A DNA stretch of 64,000 nt from Cellulophaga sp. RHA19 (GTDB lineage: Bacteria > Bacteroidota > Bacteroidia > Flavobacteriales > Flavobacteriaceae). The translations under genes were made by a program, and so were the position numbers. The stretch lies in assembly GCF_002813425.1 (NCBI RefSeq), contig NZ_PHUL01000001.1, forward strand, positions 806,001 to 870,000. The letters are read 5' to 3'. This document shows, in pieces, positions 28,501-36,497 of this stretch. The notes beneath the pieces were generated by a model. That model did not search any database. It was not told the DNA's origin and saw only the letters and a program-made list of their open reading frames with translations. Position 1 is the stretch's first letter. Every line of letters starts with the position of its first letter.

Positions 28501-29241
28501 TTATTCTTCGTCTTCAAAAACAGCAACTGCTGCGTCTGGTGCTTCTGCTCCAGAGAAGAAAATTTCTAGTTCTTTTAATGTAGCTGCAGATGTTTTTATA
28601 TCTTTTATCAACTCACCTTTATCTAGCACCACAATACGCTCACAAACCTCTGTAACGTGACTTAGATCATGACTAGAAACCAATACTGTTGTATTTTGGT
28701 TTGCTGCTAAATTCTTAATTATACCTTTTAGTCTTATTTGCGTAGTAGGATCTAAATTTGCAAAAGGCTCATCTAAAATAACAACCTCAGGACTACCAAT
28801 AAAAGAAGCTACAATACCAGCTTTTTTCTGATTCCCCTTAGATAAATCTCTTAAATACTTTTTCTGATTTAATATTTCTCCGTGAAAAAAATCTTCAAAA
28901 CTATGTACTAGCGCATCTACATCTGCTTTGTTTTGCCCTCTTAACTCACCTATAAAATAGAAGTATTCTTCTGGTGTTAAGTAACCAATTAAAAAAGATT
29001 CATCTATAAATGCAGACGTAAAAGGTTTCCAGGCTTCACTAGCATCTACCTGCACATCATTATTAATAATATTACCCGTAGAAGGCTGAATAAGGTCTAG
29101 CAGCAAGCTAAAGAATGTTGTTTTACCTGCTCCATTATTACCTACTAAACCAAAACATTGGCCTTTTGGAATTTCTAAATTTTCTATATTTAAAACCGTA
29201 GCTGTGCCGTATGTTTTTGTAAGGTTCTGTGCTTTTATCAT
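28501..29241 (-). CDS. ABC transporter ATP-binding protein
   Basis: 246 residues with Walker A GNNGAGKTT (about 34-42), a LRDLSKGNQKK signature-like motif in place of LSGGQ, Walker B VVILDEPFANLDP, and the switch His in SSHDLSHV. The C-terminus is acidic (APDAAVAVFEDEE). It forms an exporter with the membrane protein encoded 44 bases upstream. The degenerate signature LSKGNQKK is common in the ABC-2/DUF5687-type exporters and bacitracin-like systems. Substrate unknown. Confidence 0.9.
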   Translation of the reverse strand: MIKAQNLTKTYGTATVLNIENLEIPKGQCFGLVGNNGAGKTTFFSLLLDLIQPSTGNIINNDVQVDASEAWKPFTSAFIDESFLIGYLTPEEYFYFIGELRGQNKADVDALVHSFEDFFHGEILNQKKYLRDLSKGNQKKAGIVASFIGSPEVVILDEPFANLDPTTQIRLKGIIKNLAANQNTTVLVSSHDLSHVTEVCERIVVLDKGELIKDIKTSAATLKELEIFFSGAEAPDAAVAVFEDEE

Positions 29242-29285
29242 GGTTTTTATTTTTTATGGTTATACTCCTTTTACAGAGTTACTTT

Positions 29286-30758
29286 TTATGCTTTTTGTTT
29301 GTATGCGTGTATAGTTTTATACTTCTCTTTTTTGTAGATTTTTTCAATCTTATCAAAAACTAGATTTCTAAATGCCATTCCTAAAATACCTGCTGCTGCA
29401 ACAAGTATGTAACCTGTTGTTGCATTTACTAAGTAATATCCTGCAGCAAAAATGACCATTGGCAATATTAATTTAGGAAGCGATAATAACATTGTTTTCA
29501 TATTAAAAGCCTGCTTGTCTCCAAATGCTTTTTTATTAGACGTTAAGTCTATTGGCATTTTTATAAAAGCACCTCCTAACAATACTAAGTGCGAGTTTAC
29601 ACCTATATTATAAATAGCACCTACTAATACCGCTAAGTATGCGTTTATGCCAAAAAACAAATAAAATGAAGCCAAAACAGTACTAACTAGCGTTGCAATT
29701 ACTACTAAATACCATTTTGAGGTTATGTAGTCTCTGTATTTAATATTCTGACTCATCATTAACTGGTAATAAGCACTATCCCAACTTGGCACAAACTGTC
29801 CAAATGTGAATAAAAATCCGCCTGAAACAAATATTCCACCAAATATTTGCCAAACAGGTCCGTCATAAACCTCTACTACTCCAGAGCCAAATAATAAACC
29901 ATAAAACAAAAATAGAAAACTCATTAAACCAGCTGTTTTAGGTCTCTTATTTCTTTTTATAAGTTTAATATCATTCTTTAAAAATGTTCCTGTATTTCCA
30001 AACCTATCCAAGAAAGATAAATCTTCTGTTTTAGCAACGGTTTGTTTGCCCTTTAAACCTGCATCTAAATACATGTTCTTTTTAAAATAGCTAAATGCTG
30101 CAAAGTACAAACCTACCAAGGCTACCCAAGGCAAAGCAACCATCCAAGGTGTATTATATAAGCCATTAAAAAATGTTGCTGTGTAATTAGTAATATCAAA
30201 AATACCAAAGTACTGACAAGCACCTAAGGCAACAAAAATTGCAATTACAGGGTAAAAAACACTGTCTTTATTATTAACTAAAACATTAATAAAGTTACTA
30301 CAATAAATAAGCGCAAAAATACCAAAGTGCCAAGCTACAACGCCAAGCGGATTATAACCCTCTATTAGCAATACAATAGAAAATGGTAAAAAGAAAAATG
30401 CGTAACCCCAATTAAAAAAGGAAGCCACAGTTTTACCTAAAGAATAATTTACAACTTGTCCTTTTTTTAATGGTAAATAAAGTAAAGGCTTAATATTAGT
30501 TACAGGCATTTTCTGTATCATATACCTAATTAGTAAATCTAACACAAAAAGGTATATCATATATTTATTTACTATCTCTAAAGGGTCTCCTATTTCTGCT
30601 TTTTCAATAAGATAATAAGAGCCAACGCCCATAAATAGAAAAGCAACTATAAAATACAGTGCAAAAAAGCCCATAAATATTTTAAGTGCCAAGTTGGTTT
30701 TAAAAGAGGCTGACCTAAAAAAGGACTTCCATTGAAGGCTTAAAAAGTGTTTTAACAT
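29286..30758 (-). CDS. ABC exporter membrane subunit (DUF5687-like)
   Basis: 490 residues with about 12 hydrophobic segments arranged in two halves, joined by a basic cytoplasmic stretch (KLIKRNKRPKTAGLM). It starts LKHFLSLQWKSFFRSASFKTNLALKIFMG, typical of Bacteroidota ABC-2-like permeases of the DUF5687 type (from memory). It pairs with the ATPase directly downstream. The PadR gene and three membrane proteins precede it on the same strand. The transported compound is unknown; self-protection or envelope-stress export would fit the context but is not shown. Confidence 0.8.
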   Translation of the reverse strand: MLKHFLSLQWKSFFRSASFKTNLALKIFMGFFALYFIVAFLFMGVGSYYLIEKAEIGDPLEIVNKYMIYLFVLDLLIRYMIQKMPVTNIKPLLYLPLKKGQVVNYSLGKTVASFFNWGYAFFFLPFSIVLLIEGYNPLGVVAWHFGIFALIYCSNFINVLVNNKDSVFYPVIAIFVALGACQYFGIFDITNYTATFFNGLYNTPWMVALPWVALVGLYFAAFSYFKKNMYLDAGLKGKQTVAKTEDLSFLDRFGNTGTFLKNDIKLIKRNKRPKTAGLMSFLFLFYGLLFGSGVVEVYDGPVWQIFGGIFVSGGFLFTFGQFVPSWDSAYYQLMMSQNIKYRDYITSKWYLVVIATLVSTVLASFYLFFGINAYLAVLVGAIYNIGVNSHLVLLGGAFIKMPIDLTSNKKAFGDKQAFNMKTMLLSLPKLILPMVIFAAGYYLVNATTGYILVAAAGILGMAFRNLVFDKIEKIYKKEKYKTIHAYKQKA

Positions 30759-30819
30759 AATTTAAGGTTGATTAATTATATTTTGTTAGTGGCAACAAAT
30801 ACTAATTTGTTACACTATT

Positions 30820-31518
30820 TTAAATTAAATTGTATTCCGGATACGTTTCTTCTAACAATTCTTGAGCTTTGCTAGGCATTACATAAGCTGTAATGTAAAA
30901 AGTTAAACATAACAAAGTAGCAGCAATGGCAATAAGTGCCAACCAGTAACTATGAAGCTCACTAAAATTAAAGCGCATAGCGTTTAGAATATTAAAAACA
31001 TTAGTAAATGTTAACACAGAAAAACCATTTCTGGTATCGCCAATCATAGCTTCTAGCATAAATACCTTTTCTTTTTTCTGCTTTTTTGTTTTCTCTTTTT
31101 TTCTTCTTTTAAATTGATGGTAAAAATCTACAGCTACTAAAATTAGTATTGAACCCATTAATATGTACGATGCTTGCTTTAAATGAAGCACCAGAAAAAA
31201 GCCCATAAAAATTGCAATAGTGGTTAACAGCTTTGGCAACTGAAACCACTCTTTAACAAACCTAAAAAGTATTTTTCTGTAACGTTTGTTCATAGCTTTT
31301 TGGCGTTTTTCTACAACATCCATAAAACCAAAAACACCAAACTTTTTAAATTCAACTTGCAAAGCATCATCAAAAGATAGATTTGGATTTTGTTGCCATT
31401 GTTCTTCTATACCATTACTTAAATGATCTACTAGCTCGGTCTGCAAATCATAATGCATTACATAATGCTTGCGGGTAAATGCGTATAATTCTTCTATTTG
31501 TTCTTTAGTTAGTTTCAT
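30820..31518 (-). CDS. Membrane protein with conserved N-terminal helical domain, copy 1
   Basis: 232 residues from ATG 31518; a GTG at 31524 would overlap the previous stop as GTGA. The N-terminal about 70 residues are helical and hydrophilic (KLTKEQIEELYAFTRKHYV..., then TELVDHLSNGIEEQWQQNP). The style is that of the HAAS-type domain found beside PadR regulators, though I cannot confirm the family. About four membrane helices follow from residue 95. The N-terminal coding DNA is almost identical to that of the next gene upstream, while the rest differs. It is the last of three such proteins before the ABC exporter pair. Possibly it senses or modulates the exporter or PadR. Confidence 0.65.
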   Translation of the reverse strand: MKLTKEQIEELYAFTRKHYVMHYDLQTELVDHLSNGIEEQWQQNPNLSFDDALQVEFKKFGVFGFMDVVEKRQKAMNKRYRKILFRFVKEWFQLPKLLTTIAIFMGFFLVLHLKQASYILMGSILILVAVDFYHQFKRRKKEKTKKQKKEKVFMLEAMIGDTRNGFSVLTFTNVFNILNAMRFNFSELHSYWLALIAIAATLLCLTFYITAYVMPSKAQELLEETYPEYNLI

Positions 31519-31520
31519 AT

Positions 31521-32210
31521 TCACACTAATGAGTATTCAGGGTAAGTTTCTCTTAATAATTTATTTACTTTTTTAGGGATAATATATATCATTACAAAAC
31601 ATATAAATAGATATGTTACCGTATAAGTGGAAAGTGTATATTGAAGATATATATTTTTGAGAACACCATTAGAAGGTGTATACCAATTGTACATATAAAT
31701 TGGTAAGTAAAAAAATGCTATACTGTTTCCAAACTGATAAATAATATCTTTTAACAACCATCTTTTACCCTCTTTCAACTTTTTCTTATTTGTAAATGAA
31801 GAAATCAACAACAATGCCGCTGCAAATAACAAAACTCCATTAATTATATCTAGCTTAGAACTATTAGAAAAAAAATTGAGAGAAAAATTGAATGTAAAAA
31901 TGCATCCTATAATCAATAGTATTTTGGGAAACTTAAAATACTCCTTGCAAAAATGAAGAATTAGCCCAATATACTTTTTATTCATTTGCACTTTTTTACT
32001 ATCTACAACATCCATAAAACCAAAAACACCAAATTTTTTAAACTCAACCCCTAAAGCATCATCAAAAGATAGATTTGGATTTTGTTGCCATTGTTCTTCT
32101 ATACCATTACTTAAATGATCTACTAGCTCGGTCTGCAAATCATAATGCACTACATAATGTTTGCGGGTAAATGCGTATAATTCTTCTATTTGTTCTTTAG
32201 TTAGTTTCAT
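31521..32210 (-). CDS. Membrane protein with conserved N-terminal helical domain, copy 2
   Basis: 229 residues from ATG 32210, one base after the stop of the preceding gene; a TTG at 32219 is the longer alternative. The N-terminal 85 residues match copy 1 with few changes (KLTKEQIEELYAFTRKHYVV, FKKFGVFGFMDVV). The membrane part, of about four to five helices (ILLIIGCIFTFNFSLNFF, VLLFAAALLLISSF, IAFFYLPIYMYNWY, YTVTYLFICFVMIYII), is unrelated at first glance except for the ending (LLRETYPEYSLV versus LLEETYPEYNLI). This pattern suggests duplication followed by gene conversion of the 5' part. Function unknown. Confidence 0.65.
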   Translation of the reverse strand: MKLTKEQIEELYAFTRKHYVVHYDLQTELVDHLSNGIEEQWQQNPNLSFDDALGVEFKKFGVFGFMDVVDSKKVQMNKKYIGLILHFCKEYFKFPKILLIIGCIFTFNFSLNFFSNSSKLDIINGVLLFAAALLLISSFTNKKKLKEGKRWLLKDIIYQFGNSIAFFYLPIYMYNWYTPSNGVLKNIYLQYTLSTYTVTYLFICFVMIYIIPKKVNKLLRETYPEYSLV

Positions 32211-32211
32211 A

Positions 32212-32844
32212 TTAAACAACAGTATAATGATTGGTATATTTTTTATGAAGCTCTAGAATCATCGCAATAAACGCAGTAGATAGCCCCAGTAATAGAGCAA
32301 AAACTAACGTAAAACAGTAGTCGTTTGTAATTACAGATTTTTCATTAAAAAAAGGGTGTTGAAAAGCGTTATATAGTTGAAAAATTAAAGTAAGCATAAG
32401 TCCAGCTCTTTCAATTCCAGAGAAACGTTGCTTACGCTTTTTTAACACTACAATGTAATATACTAGTAAAGCAATTATTAAAAAACCAAATGGTATAAGT
32501 TTTACAAACTTCTTGTTCCCTAAAGGAAAAAACTGTATTAAAAGGAAAAAGCTGACCACCATAACACCTATATTTAGTGGTGCTATAAACTTTTTAAAAA
32601 GCGATTTAAGTACTATTTTATCTGTAGTTTTTTTAAACTGCATATTGTACTTTAATAAATCTTTTTTATACACAACCATATACGCCTTAAAAGCGTCATA
32701 AAACGTAAGGGTTTCTTCTTCCATTTTTTCTAATACCGCAGTAGCAACATGGTCTACCATTTCTGTTCTGACATCTGTAAACATAATATCAGAATTTTTA
32801 AGATAGGTGTCTATAAATTGTATATTTTCTTTGTTTAATTTCAT
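32212..32844 (-). CDS. Membrane protein related to the two downstream copies
   Basis: 210 residues. A more distant N-terminal helical domain (KLNKENIQFIDTYLKNSDIMFTDVRTEMVDHVATAVLEKMEEE) shares the pattern D-x-[QR]-T-E-[LM]-V-D-H with the two following genes. Four membrane helices follow. It begins 4 bases after the PadR stop and is followed within 2 bases by the next gene, so the set is one operon. PadR genes in many bacteria are paired with membrane proteins carrying such helical domains. A regulatory partnership here is inference. Confidence 0.65.
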   Translation of the reverse strand: MKLNKENIQFIDTYLKNSDIMFTDVRTEMVDHVATAVLEKMEEETLTFYDAFKAYMVVYKKDLLKYNMQFKKTTDKIVLKSLFKKFIAPLNIGVMVVSFFLLIQFFPLGNKKFVKLIPFGFLIIALLVYYIVVLKKRKQRFSGIERAGLMLTLIFQLYNAFQHPFFNEKSVITNDYCFTLVFALLLGLSTAFIAMILELHKKYTNHYTVV

Positions 32845-32848
32845 ACCT

Positions 32849-33187
32849 CTATTCTATACTCCATTTAGGGTTTACTAAATTTTGCATACTACGTATAAAC
32901 TCCTCTAACTCTGCCAATCTGTTAACGGTTTCTTTTTCACCTGCTTCAGTTAGCTTGTAATATTTACGCAAACGATTATCAACTTTTGCAACCTCAACAT
33001 CTAAAAGTCCTTCCGCTTCTAATTTATGTAAGGCTGGGTATAATGCACCTTCCGTAATTTTAAGTTCTCCTTTGGTTAACTCTTTTACTTTTTGTGTAAT
33101 TTCATATCCATACATCTTGCCTTTTTCTTCAAGCAACTTTAAAATAATAGTATTTAAACTACCCTTGTATAATTTAGAATTTCCCAT
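32849..33187 (-). CDS. PadR-family transcriptional regulator
   Basis: 112 residues forming a winged helix. The N-terminal half is LYKGSLNTIILKLLEEKGKMYGYEITQKVKELTKGELKITEGALYPALHKLEAEGLL, the PadR signature with GxLYPALxxLExxG. A C-terminal helix (ETVNRLAELEEFIRSMQNL) serves dimerisation. PadR proteins repress exporter or detoxification operons until a ligand binds. It is the first gene of the operon with three membrane proteins and an ABC exporter, and so is probably autoregulated. A strong dyad at 33273-33308 in the divergent upstream region is a candidate operator. Confidence 0.92.
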   Translation of the reverse strand: MGNSKLYKGSLNTIILKLLEEKGKMYGYEITQKVKELTKGELKITEGALYPALHKLEAEGLLDVEVAKVDNRLRKYYKLTEAGEKETVNRLAELEEFIRSMQNLVNPKWSIE

Positions 33188-33272
33188 TTTTTTGTTCTCT
33201 TATTTTGCTCTTAAAACAAACATCACCTATTTATATAGCAACTTTTAGCAGTAAAATTGCTTTCACGAATAT

Positions 33273-33308
33273 ATACATAATTTTCTTATGCATAAGATTT
33301 CTATGTAT
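33273..33308. promoter_or_regulatory. 36-bp symmetric dyad, candidate operator
   Basis: Outer arms ATACATA (33273-33279) and TATGTAT (33302-33308) and an inner perfect palindrome TCTTATGCATAAGA (33284-33297) share one centre between 33290 and 33291. It lies in the 188-base gap between padR and the divergent reductase gene, about 43 bases before the latter's -7 element. Dimeric winged-helix regulators bind such dyads. Binding by the adjacent PadR is inference. Confidence 0.5.
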
Positions 33309-33350
33309 TAAATTTTAGTGAACTAGGTTTTTTATCAAAAGGGCAATGTG

Positions 33351-33358
33351 TATTTTTG
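33351..33358 (+). promoter_or_regulatory. -7 element of the PaaE-like reductase gene
   Basis: TATTTTTG matches TAnnTTTG, 18 bases before the ATG at 33376. It lies over the codons that follow an earlier in-frame ATG at 33346, which shows the downstream ATG is the real start. Confidence 0.5.
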
Positions 33359-33375
33359 TAGAAAACATTTTTTTT

Positions 33376-34431
33376 ATGAATCATTTTCATCCGTTAACGG
33401 TACAACATATAAAGGCTTTAACTCCTAGTTCTGTAGCAATAACATTTGCTATTCCTAAAGACTTAATTCAGACTTTTAAGTTTATATCTGGCCAATACAT
33501 TACTATAAAAAAAGAAATTAAAGGTAAAGAATTACGTAGAGCGTATTCTATTAGTTCTTCTCCTAAAAAAGATTGTATTACCATTGGTGTTAAAAAGGTA
33601 GATAATGGTGGCTTCTCTGACTATGCACATTCTAAACTTAAAGAAGGTGACGTTTTAGATGTTATGGCTCCAGAAGGCAGGTTTGTTTTTAAACCTACAG
33701 ATGCCGTTAAAAATGTTGCCGCTTTTGCCGCTGGTAGTGGTATTACACCTATTATTAGTATTGCTAGGTCTGTTTTAGACAGCAATCCAAATAATAAATT
33801 TGTTTTAGCATACGGTAACAAATCTTTTGAAGAAACAATGTTTCATACAGATTTAGCAAAGCTTCAACTAGAATATAATAACCGATTTTTTGTTCACTTT
33901 ATATACAGCCAAGAGCAAGATGAAAACTCAATTTTTGGCAGAATAGACAGGTCTACAGTAAACTATATTACCAAAAACAAGCATAAAGATATTGCTTTTG
34001 ATGATATTTACTTGTGTGGACCAGAAGCTATGATTAATACAGTTTCTGATACTTTAAAAGAAAACGAAGTTAGCGAAGACAAAATACATTTTGAGCTTTT
34101 TACAACTACAGAAATTAAAGATGAAATGCCTGTAAAAGAGGGCGGACAAACATCTGTTACTGTTACTGTTACTGTAGATGATGAAGATTTTACTTTTGAA
34201 ATGGATAAAAGCACCATTGTATTAGATGCTGTTTTAAAAGAAAATATAGATGCACCATACTCTTGTCAAGGCGGCGTATGCAGTAGTTGTATTGCTCGCG
34301 TTACAGAAGGTAAAGCTGAAATGGTTAAAAACCAGATTTTAACTGATGGTGAAATTGAAGACGGACTTATTTTAACGTGCCAAGCACACGCAACAACACC
34401 GACTTTAAAAGTAGATTTTGACGATGTTTAA
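33376..34431 (+). CDS. PaaE-like flavin/2Fe-2S oxidoreductase
   Basis: 351 residues from ATG 33376 (MNHFHPLTVQHIKALTPSS). The FAD domain has RAYSISSSP (about 63-71). The NAD(P) domain has AAGSGITPIISIA and ends YLCGPEAMI. The C-terminal plant-type ferredoxin domain has SCQGGVCSSCIARV (C-x4-C-x2-C) and a fourth Cys in LILTCQAHA. This order equals PaaE of the phenylacetyl-CoA epoxidase and related reductases that feed electrons to an oxygenase. No oxygenase gene is near, so in flavobacteria it may serve a desaturase or another partner. An in-frame upstream ATG at 33346 precedes the promoter and is rejected. Confidence 0.85.
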   Translation: MNHFHPLTVQHIKALTPSSVAITFAIPKDLIQTFKFISGQYITIKKEIKGKELRRAYSISSSPKKDCITIGVKKVDNGGFSDYAHSKLKEGDVLDVMAPEGRFVFKPTDAVKNVAAFAAGSGITPIISIARSVLDSNPNNKFVLAYGNKSFEETMFHTDLAKLQLEYNNRFFVHFIYSQEQDENSIFGRIDRSTVNYITKNKHKDIAFDDIYLCGPEAMINTVSDTLKENEVSEDKIHFELFTTTEIKDEMPVKEGGQTSVTVTVTVDDEDFTFEMDKSTIVLDAVLKENIDAPYSCQGGVCSSCIARVTEGKAEMVKNQILTDGEIEDGLILTCQAHATTPTLKVDFDDV

Positions 34432-34453
34432 AAGCTAGTTAATTAAAATAGAC

Positions 34454-34482
34454 AAAGCTGTTCTGTAAAGAGCAGCTTTTTT
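34454..34482. terminator. Bidirectional terminator, reductase and patatin genes
   Basis: 11-bp stem AAAGCTGTTCT/AGAGCAGCTTT (one G-T pair) with a 4-base loop and a run of seven T on the plus strand. It lies between convergent genes that end at 34431 and 34487. Confidence 0.75.
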
Positions 34483-34486
34483 TGTT

Positions 34487-35275
34487 TTAAAGTGGTTGTT
34501 TTAGTTCTTTTTCAAAAGACCTACAAGCGGCATCATAACCAATAACAAAGGCTTTTTCTATGCCTTTACGGTCTAATAGCCCAATACGTTCTATTTCACG
34601 AGACTCTAATAATAAATTACAGGCGCTTAATTTTTTCTTTGCTGATGCGTATATCATTAAACCTGTAACCCTACCAGTAAGTTGTAGTGAGTTTTTAAGG
34701 TCTTTTTGGTCTAACCTCCCCACAATAGACACATTACTGCCAATAATATAATCGCAAGTATTCAATAATGGCTCCAAAGGAAAATTATTCATTATACCAC
34801 CATCTGCATATAAATTACCGTTAATTTCTATAGGAGAAAAAACAGGAGGTAATGCTGCAGAAGCTAACATTGGTCTAATTAACTCTCCCTGACAGAAAAA
34901 TTCTTCATCACCATCCTGAAGATTTGTAGCTACAATATGTAATTCTTTTTTTAAGGCCGAAAAAGCATTCTCTGGAAAGTATTTGCCAAACACATCTATA
35001 TACTTTTCCGTATCTAAAAGTCCGGCTTTTGCAATGGTTAAAAAATGATAATGAAAAAGAGGTGTTTCTTTAAAAAAACGAAGCATATCATCAATAGAGT
35101 TTCCATTAGCGTACAAAGCTCCTACAAGTGCACCTACGCTACTACCAGAAACTCTGTTTGCGGTTATACCAAACTCGTTCATTGCTTTAATTAAGCCAAT
35201 ATGTGCCATACCACGAACACCACCACCAGAAAGCACAAGACCAATAGATTTTGATGTAGTAATTTTAGCGTCCAT
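34487..35275 (-). CDS. Patatin-like phospholipase (RssA type)
   Basis: 262 residues. The oxyanion-hole loop is LSGGGVRGMAHIG (about 14-26), the nucleophile elbow GSSVG (about 44-48) holds the catalytic Ser, and the DGG motif (ADGGIMNNFP) supplies the Asp of the dyad. All three patatin features are intact, so it should be an active lipid acyl hydrolase in the cytoplasm or at the inner membrane. The substrate is unknown; no signal peptide is seen. It is monocistronic. Confidence 0.88.
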   Translation of the reverse strand: MDAKITTSKSIGLVLSGGGVRGMAHIGLIKAMNEFGITANRVSGSSVGALVGALYANGNSIDDMLRFFKETPLFHYHFLTIAKAGLLDTEKYIDVFGKYFPENAFSALKKELHIVATNLQDGDEEFFCQGELIRPMLASAALPPVFSPIEINGNLYADGGIMNNFPLEPLLNTCDYIIGSNVSIVGRLDQKDLKNSLQLTGRVTGLMIYASAKKKLSACNLLLESREIERIGLLDRKGIEKAFVIGYDAACRSFEKELKQPL

Positions 35276-35446
35276 TTTACCTGTTTTTTATCAAATTTAC
35301 TATAAAATGCCATTACAAAGCACTTCTTTTTTTAAACCGATTAGTTTGTAGACTACCTTGTAAGACTATTTAGAATATCAATTTAGTGCAATCAACCAAA
35401 AAAAGCCAACGCTTATAGACATTTTATATTGTTTGACGGCTTTATA

Positions 35447-35484
35447 AAATAGAAGAACCAACTACATAGTTGGTTCTTCTATTT
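35447..35484 (-). terminator. Terminator of the SusCD-nucleoside operon
   Basis: Long perfect inverted repeat, 18-base arms AAATAGAAGAACCAACTA and TAGTTGGTTCTTCTATTT around a 2-base centre, followed by TTATAAAG on the minus strand. It lies 23 bases past the kinase stop at 35507. Confidence 0.8.
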
Positions 35485-35506
35485 ATTTAAAAAAATTAAA
35501 AAGTAC

Positions 35507-36493
35507 TTAGCTCACAAGAATTTCACGTGATTCATTAAGTAATTTTATTCTTTTTTCTAATCTTATTTCTAGTGGTAATTGTGCTAAACCTATAATTCTA
35601 CGCAGTATTTCTATTGCCATAAATTTATAACAAAGTACATCATCTAAATCTGCCAAAGACTTATATCTTTTTACAGCTTTTTCAATAATTATTGATGATT
35701 GATTTGCCATTTTTAAATGCGCTAACATAACACCAATTTCAAACTCAGCCTTACCAAAAAAACAAAACTCAGGATCTATAATTTTTAAGCCACCAACAGT
35801 TGCCAACCAACTACCCGGAAAATAATCGCCATGCAATAAAATATCACCATCCTCCAAATACAAATCTCCTAGTTTTTTTATCTCTGCCTTTAATACATTA
35901 TCTGCCTTTAAGCGGTTTGCCTCTTTTTGTAAACCGGGTAGTATATCATCTAGATTAATACCATTATTAACTGCGTATGGGTAATTAAATATATGCTCGT
36001 GATTTAACTTGCGCATTTTAGTGTTGGTAATTATATGCGTCTGGGTTTCTGTAGTAATACTTGTATGCAAACAAGCTGCAAAGTCTATGACTGCAAATAA
36101 ATCTTCCTCTAAAAACTCTTTTCCTAATTGGTACAGGTATGTAAAATCAGACCCATTACCAAGATCCTCCATAACCATAACGCTATTATCCTTGTCTAAA
36201 CCAATTAGAGTAGGCATCATAGCTTTTAAACTAGGTACACTTTCTATAACCTCATAAAACTCTGCCTCACGCAATACTCGTTCTGCTGGCGCAGCTACTT
36301 GCGGGTACTTTTCTACATAGTCACGACTTTGTTTTACTATAAAAGATCTTGTTTCTGTTAGTATACGCAGCGTAAAGTTCATATTTCCTTCGCCAGGCTT
36401 TTCTACAGCAACAATGGACTCGTTTTCTTTTAACCAATCTTTACTTTGTAAATACTTAGTTAAATCCTCTATGTTGTTGTTTAATTTAATCAC
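35507..36493 (-). CDS. APH-fold kinase resembling 5-methylthioribose kinase
   Basis: 328 residues of the aminoglycoside-phosphotransferase/choline-kinase fold. An N-lobe glycine-rich loop is EKPGEGNMNFTLRIL. The N-lobe lysine is in FIVKQSRDYVEKYP, a segment close to MtnK. The catalytic loop is LLHGDYFPGSWL (HGD 221-223), and the metal site is IIDPEFCFFGKAEFEIG (Asp240). HGDxxxGS and IDPEFxFxGxxxFxIG are what I expect for MTR kinase. It starts with GTG at 36493, 4 bases after the nucleoside hydrolase stop, so it is coupled to it. It may phosphorylate ribose, methylthioribose or a nucleoside set free by that hydrolase. The substrate is inferred. Confidence 0.75.
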   Translation of the reverse strand: MIKLNNNIEDLTKYLQSKDWLKENESIVAVEKPGEGNMNFTLRILTETRSFIVKQSRDYVEKYPQVAAPAERVLREAEFYEVIESVPSLKAMMPTLIGLDKDNSVMVMEDLGNGSDFTYLYQLGKEFLEEDLFAVIDFAACLHTSITTETQTHIITNTKMRKLNHEHIFNYPYAVNNGINLDDILPGLQKEANRLKADNVLKAEIKKLGDLYLEDGDILLHGDYFPGSWLATVGGLKIIDPEFCFFGKAEFEIGVMLAHLKMANQSSIIIEKAVKRYKSLADLDDVLCYKFMAIEILRRIIGLAQLPLEIRLEKRIKLLNESREILVS

Positions 36494-36497
36494 TTTG

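Noticed and set aside
33346..33375. Earlier in-frame ATG of the PaaE-like reductase
   Set aside because: The -7 promoter element overlaps these codons, so they would not be in the mRNA; family N-termini fit the ATG at 33376.
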